Positions 10,858 through 22,450 of a stretch of 64,000 nt of DNA are shown one piece after another. The first letter of the stretch is position 1. Each line of letters opens with the position of its first letter. Below the pieces are notes generated by a model. The model worked only from the letters and a program-made list of their open reading frames with translations. It was not told where the DNA came from and made no database searches. The DNA is taken from contig CM028335.1 in NCBI GenBank assembly GCA_016647705.1, positions 2,976,001 through 3,040,000 on the forward strand. Reading direction: 5' to 3'. The stretch comes from Eucommia ulmoides. Lineage: Eukaryota; Streptophyta; Magnoliopsida; Garryales; Eucommiaceae. Made by a program: the position numbers and the translations under genes.

Positions 10858-13175
10858 GTATGTATGTATCCACACACACACATATTCACAACAAGCCTCA
10901 AAAGAAAAAAACAGAAAGAGAGAGAAGGTCGTCGGCTAGCATGGGGGTGGTGAGATCTGACGAGCGTGGTTGGGTTCCTCCGTTTGATCCGTGGTGGGTG
11001 ATCGTCCGGCAATGCGTGGGTGCGTGATCGGCGGTATATGTGTGTGGCCGTCCGTTCGTTCTGTGAGTGTGTGCATGTGTAATCGTTGCAATCGTCCGTA
11101 TGTATGTGTTTCAAGTGTGTGCACTGTTTTGTTCATTATTGATTGTGTGTATGTGAGTGTCGTTGTTTCTCCGGCGTGGGTGTGTATGTGTCGTCGTCGT
11201 TCGTCCGTCGTGCGTGCATGTGTGTGATCGCCGTCGTTGTTTGGTAAGGGTATGTGTATTCGGTTCTGTTGTCCGGCGGTTGTGTGTGTGGTTGATCAGA
11301 TTGTGGGTGTGTGTTCCGATTGTCGTCAGTGTGTGTGTATGGGTGATCGTCGTTGCTCAGTTGTCATCCGTGTGTGTGTGTGTTCAACTGTCGGTGTATG
11401 TGTGTGTATGTGTGTGTGATCGACGGCGTGTGTGTGCGGTGTGTGGGTGATCGTTAGTGTGGCTGTGTGAGACCGGCCGATGGTGGGTATGTGAGGGAGT
11501 GTGTGGGGTGTCGGTTGAAACTAAACAGAAACAGGGGAGAAAGAAAGCCTCACCGCGGCGGTAAGATCCAGCGAGCAGAAAACAGGAAAAGAAAAAAGAA
11601 GAAAAGGAAAAGAAAAAAAAATATAATAAAAACAAAAAATTGAAAATCAATCTCTCAGCAGGCGAAAAATTCGGGAACAGGTGAAAATTTTTAGTCGATT
11701 ATTATTTTCGTTAAATTGAAATTATTAGCATTAAAATTTTCGCAATCGTAATAATAATTATTGTAACCATTAATTTAAAAAAAAATATTGTATCGTAAAT
11801 ATTGACATGGGAAATGAGGAAAATAACAATTTTGCATAATTAAATTCAGAGAATGGAAAATTGTGCATTTTAGGGCCACGCATTGCATATTAGGTTTTTT
11901 TAAATAAAAATGTTAATTTAGGCCTATCGCTGTTAGGTTCACAGGCGCCAGTGTCCCGGTAGGTTTTGGACGTTGGTATTTTTGCAGTGCGGAAAACGAG
12001 TTGAGTGTACTGTTTTCTATGTAAATTTACAAATTTTATTTTCGTATAAATTGTGGGAAAAAAAAGTGTTTATTAAAATTAGACGATTTTAGGACTTATG
12101 TGGATCAAGTAGATTTTAAATGTGGAAAATGATTTTTGTCCGACTATGCCATAATTTTGATCCCGTCAGGAGGGTATGTCCTGCAGGATGGTTTTGACCT
12201 GTTAGGAGGGCACGTTTAGCAGATGGTTGGTTATTGTTATTGACTTGTCAGGGTTGTCGGTCCTACAGGTGATTGATTATTATGACCTGTCAGGAGGGCA
12301 TATCCTGCAGGTGGTTGATGATATTATGACCTGTTAAGAAAATTAGTCGTGCAGGTAGTTGTTGATATTATGACCTGTTAGGAGGATTAGTCCTGCAGAT
12401 GGTTGATTATTATGACCTGTCAGAAGGATTAGTCTTGCAAGTGGTTGATTGACCCGTCAAGAGTGCAAATTCTACGGGTGGTACCCCTACCATTGGGGAT
12501 AATAAATAGCCATGGCACTGATAGTCATGTTAGATGGTACAGTTGTACATGTTGCAGTACCGTTATAACTCCCGATCATGAGGTAAAAACGATCCTATGG
12601 CTAGTAGGAGAGTGATATACGGTATTTTACTATATGACGAGATGTTTGGATTGGTTGATTTAAAATGATTGGGTTGGTTGATCTAAAATGTTTGAATTTG
12701 GTATTTTAAATATATTAGTTTATTTCATTGATGATAGGAAAACTGAATTTTCGTATGGTAAGTGGTTATATTATATTATATTTTGAAACGTGGTGTTTAA
12801 TACTTATGCTTGATCCATAAAAATGTTTTTATATTATGAAGACAGTACGCCGATAAAATATTTGGTTTTAGGTACCGCAGCTAGGAGTGTGTCCACTACT
12901 GGCACTAGGTAGAGAGTCCAGAGGTGGTGTCATGTTGAGAGTGGGTCGGTTGGAGGCGAACCGTGGAAGGTTCAGTATTTTGTGATTTTTGGTGTATATA
13001 TTTAGGACGGGTGTGTCCCCATATTTTTGGAAGTTAGTAAATAGGTATTTTGTTTAAAAAAAATATTGATAGCGGTACGCATGCGTTTGAATATGTATTT
13101 GGTTGGTTGGTCAGGAAGTGTCATGCCGGCGTCACGCCCGGCCTCGGGTGACGGGTGCCCGGGGTGGGTGTAACA
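10615..13175 (+). repeat. Very long solo LTR (copy 1, 2.56 kb), Gypsy-type ends
   Basis: It starts TGTAAGACCC and ends GGTGTAACA, and is flanked by a perfect 5-bp duplication, GGGGA (10610-10614 and 13176-13180). It sits in the gag of the surrounding Copia. No gag or pol is inside. Order of parts: (TA)n tract near 10800-10870, a GT/GATCGTCG-rich stretch (about 11000-11520), an AT-rich stretch, a minisatellite (12159-12484), then an ACTCCCGATCATGAGG block and a GC-rich end. A related copy lies at 54997-58080. Such long LTRs with TGTAAGACCCC...GTGACA ends fit a Gypsy element, perhaps Tekay/Del; the lineage is inference. Confidence 0.85.
12159..12484 (+). repeat. Minisatellite, 42-44-bp unit, inside solo LTR copy 1
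   Basis: A unit of the form GACCTGTCAGGAGGGCATAT then CCTGCAGGTGGTTGATTATTAT is repeated about seven or eight times with drift. The GACCTGT and CCTGCAGG words mark each unit. Confidence 0.8.
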
Positions 13176-16100
13176 GGGGAGATTAATCTTGCTACTCAAT
13201 GTAAAGATAATGGTCATGGTTATAATAATCAGTTCAGATGAGGAAACTATGGTCATAATTGTCCAGGTTTTGGTCACAATAGGAACTATGGATCTGGAAA
13301 TTCTAGTTCTGGTTATGTAGGATATATTGTTGGTTATAATATCAATAAGAAATGAGTTAATCTCAACAATCGAGCAGGTTACAGAGGTAGTCAAGAAGGA
13401 GGTAGAGGAAATTGGCACCAAGAGAATCGTCTTGTGTGTCAATTGTGTCAAAAGCTAGGACATGTTATCAAGAACTGCTTCTACAGATTTGACAAATCTT
13501 TCCAAGGTCCTTTTTAGGATGCTAGTGTTAATCTTGCTGCTCAAATGCAAGCCATGGTGGCCAGACCAGAAACTGTCTCAGATCCAAATTGGTACCCTAA
13601 CTCAGGTGCTACCAATCACCTCACCTCAGATCCTCAAAATGTCATGAACAGTTCAGAATTTTTGGGACAAGAATAGATCGATATAGGCCATGGTTCAGGG
13701 TTGACAATTAAACATGTTGGTCATTCCAAGTTTTCTTCTCCTTTTACTTCTAAAACCTTGTTTCTAAACAATTTGCTTTATGTTCCAGCCATAACCAAAA
13801 ATCTTCTTAGTGTTTCTCAATTTGCTCTCGATAATGATGTGTTTTTTGAATTTCATGCTCATTCTTGTTATGTCAAGGATCAGGTCACGAAACAGACTTT
13901 GCTGGTTGGGAAGCTTAAGCATGGTTTATATGTATTTGATCACACTCAAATGAGATCTTTGTCCAAATCTGCATCAACAACTTCTTCTTCTGATGGTGCA
14001 ATAAAAACTTGTTTGCTTATTTCTAATTCCAAATCCGTTTTTTCTTTCCAGTTATGGCATAGCAGGTTGGTTCATCCCACTTCTAAAATTGTATCCTTAA
14101 TAATGAACTCTTGTAAAGTGCATTCAAGCGATAAAACTGCCTATAATTTTTGCTTAGCTTTAAGTCTTGGCAAAGCACACAAATTTCTTTTTCCCAATTC
14201 TACAACAGTAGACACTCAACCTTTGCAACTCATTCACACTGATCTTTGGGGACCAGCTCCTACCATTTCTTCAAATAGATATAGATTTTACGTCAGCTTT
14301 GTGGATGCTTGTACTAGGTACACTTGGATTTACATGTTAAGAACAAAAGTTGAAGCATTTCAAACCCTTTTACACTTCAAAACTCAAGTGGAAAAATAAT
14401 TCAGCTTACCTATTAAATTTATACAATCTGACTGGGGAGGGGGGAGAGGGAGAGTATCAAGTTTTCACCAAGTTTCTTCTTGACAATGGTATTGGGCACA
14501 AGTTGTCTTGTCCACACACACATGAGCAAAATGGTGTTGTTGAACACAAGCATAGACATATAGTTGAGACTGGCTTAACTTTACTTGCTCATTCACATCA
14601 ACCTTTAAAATCATGGGATGAGGCTTTTAGAACAGCAATGTTTCTCATAAATAGAATGCACACTCCAAAGCTTAACTTCAAAACACCCTTAGAAACATTA
14701 CTTCATGTTCCTCCTGATTATTCATCTCTAAAGGTGTTTGGATGTGCATGCTTTCCTAATCTTAGGCCATACAACAAGAACAAAATGCAGTATAAGTTTA
14801 TTCAGTGCACATTTTTCGGTTATAGCTTATCTCATAAAGGCTATAAATGTCTCAGTTCTAATGGCAGAATCTACATTTCAAGAGATGTTGCCTTTGATGA
14901 AGTCTCTTTTCCTTTTCAAAAAGATTCTTCATCAGTGCCTCTTGTTTCTATTCCAGCTTCCCTACCATCAGCTTTTATTCCTCTTGCTTTAACTACTGGA
15001 CCTCAACCTCAAGTCTTTCCCATTTAGTCTACTTCATTCAGCTCACCTTCTGTCTCTCCAACTCCCTCACCAAATTCTTCCATGTCAAAGAATGACCCGC
15101 TTGTTCAAGAATTACAACCTGTCTTTGTGCCTAATGCATCTGCTATTGAACCTCATTTTGCAACTGCTAATGATACAGGTGCTGCTGGTAGTTTATTTTC
15201 TTCCACGGGACTTACTAATAGTGGTGTTGGTAGACAGCATGGTATGCAAACCAGGTCCAAGAGTGGTATTTTCCAACCAAAAGTGTTTCTTAGCACTTGT
15301 GAGCCTAAAAATGTTAAAGAAGCCTTACAGCTTGCACATTGGAAGACGACTACAATAGATGAGTTATAAGATTTGGTTAGGAACAATACTTGGTATCTTG
15401 TGCCACTCCCTGAAGGAATAACACCTATAGGCTGCAAATGGGCCTTTAAGGTTAAAGAAAATTTTGATGGCTCTACAAACAGATATAAAGCTAGGCTGGT
15501 TGCAAAAGGGTATCACCAACAACCTGGGTTTGACTTCTCTGAGACCTTTAGTCCAGTTGTGAAACCAGTGACCATTCAAGTAATTCTTACTTTGGCCTTG
15601 TCCAAGGACTGGTTAGTGAGACAATTGGATGTCAACAATACTTTTTTGAATGGAGATCTGCAAGAAGAAGTGTTTATGTCTCAGCCACCTGGTTTTAAAG
15701 ATGCTGCTCAACCCAAGCTTGTATGCAGACTTCACAAAGCTCTTTATGGTTTAAAACAATCTCCAAGAGCTTGGTTTGACAAACTCACATCTGCTTTGTT
15801 CTCTTTTGGGTTTCAATTCTCCAAGTCTGATCACTCACTCTTCTTGCGAGTAACTCCGGAACACACTACCTTTATTTTGGTGTATGACATACTCATAACA
15901 GGTTCTTCTAAATTTGTTATTACCACCCTAGTTGCTGATTGGAACAAAATTTTTCCTCTCAAAGACTTGGGGGAACTGAATTACTTCCTTAGCATAGAAG
16001 TTGCAAAAACTGAACATGGGTTTCATTTGTCCCAAGGGAAGTACTTGAAGAATTTATTGTGCAGAGCCAAAATGCAATTCTCTAAGCCTTAAAACCCTCC

Positions 16101-16848
16101 TATGACTAGTGGCCTTCGGTTGTCAGCTTATGGTTGTGATCCTCTTGAATCACCTCAATTCTATAGGTCTATTGTGGGAGCTCTTCAGTATTTGACTATT
16201 ACTCGGCCTGAGATTACTTTTTGTGTTAATAAAGTGTGCCAGTTTATGTATAATCCTCTTGAGTCTCACTGGTGTGCTGTGAAAAAAATTATTCGGTATC
16301 TTTCTGGTTCCATTGATCTTGGTCTGCACATTTCCAAACCTTCCTCACTTGAACTTGTGGCCTTCTATGATGCTGATTGGGCTGCTGATCCAGATGATCG
16401 AAGGTCTACCACTAGCTTTTGTATTTTTTTAGGCTCAATTCTTGTAGCCTGGCAATCCAAGAAACAACAAACAGTCTCCAGGTCCTCTATTGAAGCTGAA
16501 TACAAAAGCCTTGCAAGTGTTACTGCTGAACTGATGTGGATCAAGTCTTTACTTACTAAATTACAAGTGCCTCTACCCTGTGTTCCTATGATCTGGTGTG
16601 ACAACTTGAGTGCCGTCATGCTTGCTGCAAATCCCATTCTTCATGCTTGGACCAAACATATCGAGTTAGATCTTCATTTTGTAAGGGAAAAAAATGCTCA
16701 ACAAGTCCCTTGAAGTGAGACATGTTCCTTCAATTGATCAGTTAGCTGACTGTCTTACTAAGCCTATATCTAGCTCGATATTTTTTCAACTGAGAAGCAA
16801 ACTCATAGTTGAAAGTAAGGATATTTCTCCTCTGAGTTTGAGGGGGGC

Positions 16849-17013
16849 TGTTAGAAAAATTGTTAAGTAGTTAGAAGTTTGTTATTATATTAACTATTTT
16901 AGTTCCTAACAGTTAGCTTAGCTTAGGATATATTTTTTTCCTATATATACATGTGTAATCATTCATTATTAATATATACAAATCATATTTCACAATTTGT
17001 TTCTCGCTCAATA
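16849..17013 (+). repeat. 3' LTR of the Copia element
   Basis: Starts TGTTAGAAAA after a GAGGGGGGC purine tract, shares TTCCTAACAGTTAGCTTAGC and TATATATACATGTGTAAT with the 5' LTR, and ends CTCAATA before the target duplication ATACT. It lacks about 20 bp present in the 5' LTR. Confidence 0.9.
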
Positions 17014-17170
17014 ATACTGCTGAACAAGATGGCAATTGCGGTGGGGATATTTCGAACAATATACAATCCATTTCTGCAATAAAGCAAGTTGATCGGATGA
17101 GTGTTCTTCAATTTCTGTTGCTTTCCCATTTATACTGGTTTGTGGCCTATGCTTATTTGCATGGTTATTT

Positions 17171-17931
17171 ATTTATTTATTTTATACCCACGAGTGTTCC
17201 CACGCTTACCCATACACGGTGTAAGATTATATGGAAAAACTTTCACTCACAACTGACATAGGCGTGGAGTCTTAACAAGTCGAATCGGGTTAGTAATCCA
17301 ACCCGGAACAAATAAACCCAATATGCTTTCTGGGTCGAGAATAATAAGCCCATTTGGGTAAGGACTACGACAGTCCACCACTCTAATTAAACAAGCCTCA
17401 TAAGGATGAACATGTGTCCAAGTAAAAAGAATGAACAGGTCAGCCCATCGTGACCATCTCCCCTACACCTGAAAAATATTATAACTGGTTGACTATAACC
17501 GCCCATGATAAATGGGGTACATTACAAAATATCTCTCCCATGATATGAGGAGAAGATCTTGGTTATCTTCTAGGCTGTTAGGAGCGTATCATGTAACAGA
17601 CGACCTCTCCAATGAAACGACAGAGAATCGCTGAGCCTATATAAAAGGAAGGTATCACTGTTTATTACTTACGACACAATCTGTGTATTATCTTTCTCCA
17701 TTACCAGATTAACTTATTCTCACGCCGGAAGTTCTTTGGCCGATACCATACCGGTGTTCCCCCCAAGAACTAAACGATTTTGCAAGTCTGTGAATGAGAG
17801 TGAAGAGGTTTTTAGCACGTGCGGAACTATTACACGTGCTGAGAATTTCTGACAACATCATGAGATTAATCTCATTCGGGATGCGTAATTGTCCCTCCCA
17901 AGTTCGAACTCTTGACCTTGCACAGGTCCTT
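17171..17931 (-). mobile_element. SINE (copy 2), interrupted by a 634-bp insertion
   Basis: Read on the minus strand, the two halves (about 17864-17931 and 17171-17229) match copies 1 and 3: AAGGTCAAGAGTTCGAACTT with a B-box-like GAGTTCGAACT, then GGGAGGGACAATTACGC, then ACTCGTGGGTATA and an A-rich tail. The head with the A box is missing, so it is 5'-truncated. An 11-bp target duplication CATGGTTATTT lies at 17160-17170 and 17932-17942. The insertion fell in the CSLD pseudogene. Confidence 0.8.
17230..17863 (+). mobile_element. Insertion in SINE copy 2, LTR-like
   Basis: The segment breaks the SINE and is flanked by GATTA (17225-17229 and 17864-17868). It carries a TATA box (CCTATATAAAAGG near 17636), a short leader and a TTCTTTGGCCGATACC-type block as seen in Gypsy LTRs. 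With these edges the ends are TAT...TGA, not TG...CA. If TG/CA ends are used instead (17220-17860), no duplication is seen. So it may be a worn solo LTR; the type is uncertain. Confidence 0.5.
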
Positions 17932-18376
17932 CATGGTTATTTCATTGTCGTGGATTTATCAAATGCCAGCTCTTATGGTCTACAACCCCCAAAAAAAATA
18001 AAATAATCCAATGAATCGATATTTTCTTTTGTCCTAGAGAGAGAGATTATCGCAAAGTCCAGATGAAATCAAGATATTGCTTGATTTTAAATCAAATTTC
18101 ACTCTTCGAGATACAAATCCAGGTAAAAATACACACCAATCCATTGGGAAAACACATATTGCTTTAGGAACAAGAATTTCTTCTACCAAATATTTTACCA
18201 ATATACAGGTCTCCATCCTTCTTGGGAAAAAAAAAAAAACACAGTTACCACCTAATCTTAAATGACTGTTGAAATTACCAATTGCATCCAATTATTATTT
18301 TTTAGCCGATTAGTCTTATATATTGCCAATTCGCAAACTAATTTACCCCTATTAAATGAACCATTATCTTCCAGCT

Positions 18377-18638
18377 ACATCTCGTCACCCTAAAAATGTG
18401 GAACAAATATAGTAATATACAATGGATGAAACTAAAAATAAAATGGATGAAACAAATATAGTAATATACAAATATAGTATATTTGTATACTATATCTCGT
18501 CACTCTAAAAATGTGGAACAAATATAGTAATATACAATGTATGAAACTAAAAATAAAATGGATGAAACAAATATAGTAATATACAATGGATGAAACTAAT
18601 ATAGTAATATACATCTCGTCACCCTAAAAATGTGATTA
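18377..18638. repeat. Tandem array, ~117-bp unit
   Basis: ATCTCGTCACYCTAAAAATG recurs at about 18379, 18494 and 18613. Within the units the shorter word ATGGATGAAACAAATATAGT then AATATACAA is repeated again, so the array has two levels of periodicity. No gene is present in 18010-18376. Confidence 0.8.
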
Positions 18639-19032
18639 TTGTTTAATGATTTTTTTTTACACCACGATGATTTATAAATCATGATATTCAAAATGAGATA
18701 TTAATTTATTTATTTTTTTAGAATTTTGGATTTGAATGCATGTAAATGTTATATATAATATTAAATATGATGTTAATGTTATGTATAATCTGTGTGCCAC
18801 ATGATCGTTGAATATAATATACAATGCAATAGAAACTAACATCGTGATGTATATATCAAACAATAATATCAAACAACAAATATATAGCAATTGTTATGTT
18901 TAAATATAATATCAATTAATGTTGATAATAACACAAATTATATGAATATGTTAAATGTAACATGACTTGCTGATAAGGTGATTTGTATGTTGAATGTAAC
19001 ACTCAACTATATTTCAGTTATTTATAGGACCG

Positions 19033-19405
19033 TGTTGAATATAATATGAATGTGAAAATAGAAAATTCTGAAAGTATCATGTTGAATGTAACACAAATCT
19101 AAATTTTTGATGAAAAATGATGAACGTGGTATCATCTTGAAGATCTTATTCTAATGAATCTGAATATATAATTAACACGTGAAAATAATATCATATTGAA
19201 TTTAACACGATATGAAAAACTACGAAGATTCTGATGTAGCATGTTGAACGTAACGCGAATGTGAAAATTGAAAATTTTAGAAATTTCATGTTAAATGTAA
19301 CACAAATTTGAAAACTAATTAAAAAATAGTGAATGTAATATCATTTTAAAGAGTTTATTCAGACGAATCTGAATATATAATTAGATCGTGAAAAATGTCT
19401 AAAAT
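19033..19405. repeat. Two tandem copies of a 209-bp unit with TGTTGAATGTAACAC words
   Basis: TGTTGAAT/TGTTGAAC followed by GAATGTGAAAAT and GAAAATT occurs at 19033 and 19242. Each is followed by ATGTTRAATGTAACACAAAT, then GAATCTGAATATATAATTA. The copies are clearly diverged. Further single words occur at 18950-19010. Confidence 0.75.
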
Positions 19406-20583
19406 AATAATTATTTTTATTTTAGTAAAATAATTATGTTGTGAAAACCGTTGCATATGAGAACAACAATTAAAAATGAAAAATTCTAATCCCATAGATT
19501 TTGGAAGAGCAAATTTGTCTTATATATTCTAAAGTTTTTTGAATTTGGGATTGGACAGTTAAAAAAACTACACTCCGAAATTGTTTGGTTTATTTTAAGA
19601 CAATTGAAATTAATTGGTAATATAATGCTTAATTTTGATCCACTCGATAATTTTTCCTTAAAAAAATCATATAAATTTGAGTGCCATTGAATAGAGTCAT
19701 GGCGGCGCCCATCAAAGGAGTGTTATTTATTTTTATTAAAGATAAAATAAGATTAAAATAAAATTTTATAATAAATTATAATTTTGTCTATTTCATGTAA
19801 AATTTAGATCAGATATTTAATTTCAACAAGTTTTTAACTTATTTCATTAAATTAAAAAAAAAAAAAATCAATTTATTATGAGTAGAAAAAGGTAAAGTGT
19901 AAGATTTTAAAGTAGAGGGGACAAAATAAAACAAAATCAAAGTACAAAGGGTAAAAGATTTTTAATTGCAAATGCATTATAATTGTAATTAGGGATAGTT
20001 GGTGATTAGTCCTAAATAGCAGGCATGTTTTTAGTCATATTTAAAACATAAGTTTTGATTTAATCCCTTAAATTGATTTTTGTTTGCGTATTAGTCATAT
20101 ATATGCTCATATTTGTGTAATATTTGTTATATCTAACAAATATTTTACACACAAATTAAATACATGTGAGAGAGCAACGCGTGTATTGTACTTTCCGCTT
20201 TTTTTTAATGCGCGAGATTAAAACACAAGTTACAATTGCGTATAATTTTTTTTTAAAATTAAAGATAAAATAAAAGACATGACACATACACACTCTCACA
20301 ATTATCAATCCTAAAATGAAAATCATTGTAAATTCTAAAGTTAACAAATTTATGGTCAATAGTCTAGAAAATTAAAATTTTAATCCAAATAATTTATATG
20401 TTATGATCATTTTTTTTTAAAATTTAAAATTATTGTAATACATAAAAATTAGTGTAATTTTTTCTTGTAAAACCAATTTACATCATTTAACTATTGAAAA
20501 AAAAAAACAATTTATAATTGAGAATATAATTTAATTAATAGAGAAAATTAATGACTTTTTCAAAATGTTCGCATCATTAAACA
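19406..20583. other. Intergenic, AT-rich, no gene seen
   Basis: About 19890-19965 has one arm-like stretch (GGTAAAGTGTAAGATTTTAA then AGGGGACAAAATAAAA) resembling the right arm of the element at 22845-23900. No matching left arm was identified. The rest is AT-rich with runs of A and T. Confidence 0.45.
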
Positions 20584-20621
20584 CTAATCAAATGTATCCT
20601 CTCCATGCACGACAGCAAGCA

Positions 20622-21125
20622 TCAACCACCGAAATCCGCCACTCTGTACAACTCTGGCGGTGGAATCCCTCCTGAATCCGGCATAGAAACCGCCACATGT
20701 GGCGGCGGAGGAACCATCGCCGTCACGTCGGCTCGACAGAGCGGGCAACTTGTGTGGGAAAACAACCACATGTCAATACACGACACATGAAAGATATGCG
20801 CGCATTCGTGCAGCACCCTAACCTCTTCACCTTCCTCGAACTCGCTCAGACAGACGGCGCATGTTTCCTCGCCGCCGCAATCCTTGCCGTACCTTTGTGC
20901 TGCCGCCGTATTATTCACGATGGCGCCGCCAGGCGCCCCCCCTTGTCTTGTGACAGCTGGTCGGTGGACGTTCCGGGCTTCGGGTTGGCGGTGGGTGGCG
21001 CGGCAACCGTAGACCGCACAGTGAAAGATGGCGACGATGATAGCCCCGGCAATGACGCCGAGAAGTCCGATGAATAGAGGGCTAACTTCAAGTCGCCGGT
21101 GGTGGTGATAATGTGCTTCCTCCAT
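20622..21125 (-). CDS. ATL-type RING-H2 finger E3 ubiquitin ligase
   Basis: A 167-residue single-exon protein, a second ATL-type membrane RING-H2 ligase. A His-rich N-terminus is followed by one hydrophobic helix (about residues 15-40, [27 protein letters not shown]). The linker is long and Arg/Ala/Gly-rich. The RING-H2 finger has C89-C92, C108-H110, H113-C116 and C127-C130, with [20 protein letters not shown], then [21 protein letters not shown] Pro-rich tail follows. The finger differs from the gene at 6614-7120 outside the ligands, so the two are family members rather than recent duplicates. Its coding GC content is high against AT-rich flanks. Confidence 0.93.
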   Translation of the reverse strand: MEEAHYHHHRRLEVSPLFIGLLGVIAGAIIVAIFHCAVYGCRATHRQPEARNVHRPAVTRQGGAPGGAIVNNTAAAQRYGKDCGGEETCAVCLSEFEEGEEVRVLHECAHIFHVSCIDMWLFSHTSCPLCRADVTAMVPPPPHVAVSMPDSGGIPPPELYRVADFGG

Positions 21126-21599
21126 AAGTATTAATATTTGTTGAAATTAATATGTCTTATATAATTGGTTGATTTTTTTAAAAAAAATTATTTTGTAAAA
21201 ACGTTTATGCAACGTTGCATAATGAATAAAATTGAAAAGAAAATTGATGTTTGATTACAAATTTGGAGCCAAATTACACTAAATCTGGTTTTAGTGAAAA
21301 ATTTAAAATTATCTTCAATTTTGGGCTTAAGGACATGCATGTGATGAACACGAGGTTACTAAAGATTTATTTCAATCTCATTAAATTAACAATTAATTGT
21401 TAATAATTTTGAAAGAAAAATGAGTTATAATCAAATATGTGAAAAAAAAAATTATTTGTTTGTTTTTTACGATATGGTGCGTCTATGTCTGAACTAATTT
21501 ATGTGCATCTCGACTAATCATTCTGAACGATCTAAATGACGCACTTTTTCACATCGTTCTGGTACATTCAGGATTAAATTTCTTTACAAGAGAGTCAAA

Positions 21600-22450
21600 C
21601 CTAGTTGACAAGAACAAGAAAATGGGACGCTCCCCTTACCAAGCGGACCAACATGTGATTTTCTAATGATAAAATAGAGGCCCACCTAATGCTAATTCTT
21701 GTGGACCTTCATTTTGGCCCATATACAAAGACCACACCACTGATGAACCTCACAGAGCCCATACATTTAATATAGGTATAAAAATAATCCGGAAGATTAC
21801 GACCAGATTATTAGCGTAATCTGATACGTGACCAGATCATTTGGGCTTTGATTTTCGGCCCATCAAATCAAATGGAACCCATCAGCCTATCAAAGGGAGC
21901 ATGAGACAGGGCCCAACCAAAGATATGTAGAGACCTTTCTGATGGTACAGAGGATCTATCCGTCCTTGTTGATCGTTGGTCAAGCCAAGACATGGTGATG
22001 TGTTGAGATGAGCGGTTGGAAGAGTTTAGCCTAGATGACTTTGGTCTGTTGCCACGTGGTGGCTTCTAAGTAGTGCATATGGTAACATAAAAACATCCAT
22101 CTAACATTTAGAAGGGTCACTGCCCTACCAAAGGAATGCATGAGATAGAGTCCAACACATAGGAGAGTAGGACTCCTTTGGAAGCATAGAGAATTCGCCT
22201 GGACCTCGCAGGTCAGTCGTTGGTCCTCAGATATGAAGATACGACTCTACGAGACTTATCATGCTTTGTTAGATCTTTATTGATCAGTCACCCTATGATC
22301 GATCTTCGGAAAATAAAAAACAATACCCCCTGAATGTCCTGCATATTTAGGACGGTCCACGGTGCAATGACGTCAAATGACAACTTCTGATACATACACG
22401 TAACCGTAGAGAATAATCCTCGTATAAAAAAAAAAAAAATAAAAAAATAA
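21600..22450. repeat. LTR-like repeat with an internal ~230-bp direct duplication
   Basis: Two diverged copies of a unit, CCTATCAAAGGGAGCATGAG at about 21886 and CCTACCAAAGGAATGCATGA at about 22116, are each followed by a GGGCCCAAC/GAGTCCAAC word, and by GATCGTTGGTC/CAGTCGTTGGTC. The mixed GC content, TATAAAAATA near 21778 and lack of ORFs resemble a worn Gypsy LTR. Ends and family are not resolved. Confidence 0.4.

Larger units (their letters stand above)
9720..17013 (+). mobile_element. Copia retrotransposon (Ale/Retrofit-like), both LTRs present, broken
   Basis: LTRs are at 9720-9905 and 16849-17013. The primer-binding site TGGTATTAGAAG starts at 9906 and a purine tract (GAGGGGGGC) precedes the 3' LTR. 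The target duplication ATACT lies at 9715-9719 and 17014-17018. Parts in order: gag (about 9906-10614 and 13176-13550, with the zinc knuckle CQLCQKLGHVIKNC near 13440), protease (WYPNSGATNHLTSDP near 13590), GAG-pre-integrase and integrase (about 14050-14910), reverse transcriptase (about 15370-16090, [13 protein letters not shown] and [11 protein letters not shown]) and RNase H (about 16100-16720, [14 protein letters not shown]). The gag is split by a 2.6-kb solo LTR. The coding region is disrupted several times. By hand the LTRs differ at roughly a dozen aligned positions plus an indel of about 20 bp, suggesting an age of several million years. Confidence 0.93.
9349..17980 (+). pseudogene. 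CSLD (cellulose synthase-like D) pseudogene fragment, split by insertions
   Basis: The C-terminal membrane part of a CSLD glycan synthase is readable in pieces. From 9367: PVLYLFSGKFIV, then [46 protein letters not shown] and [16 protein letters not shown], to 9719. After the Copia insert, 17019 on reads LNKMAIAVGIFRTIYNPFLQ then SKLIG. After the SINE insert, 17943 on reads ISLSWI, near the normal C-terminus. In-frame stops occur at 9403, 9511, 17080 and 17098, the frame is lost near 17115, and the stretch between SKLIG and ISLSWI is mostly missing. The catalytic domain is absent. With one target copy removed, the frame runs straight across the Copia site, so the gene fragment was there first. 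CSLD proteins make mannan or cellulose-like wall glycans in the Golgi or plasma membrane; this copy can make nothing. A T-run (9328-9348) lies just before it. Confidence 0.85.

Noticed and set aside
10991-11450. Several open frames rich in Cys and Val on the plus strand, and His/Thr-rich ones opposite
   Set aside because: They arise from GT/GATCG-rich DNA in the solo LTR, have no domain and no counterpart start or stop in the related LTR at 55580-56330.
18377-19405. CRISPR-like array
   Set aside because: Repeats are ordinary AT-rich tandem units without unique spacers, in a plant nuclear context.
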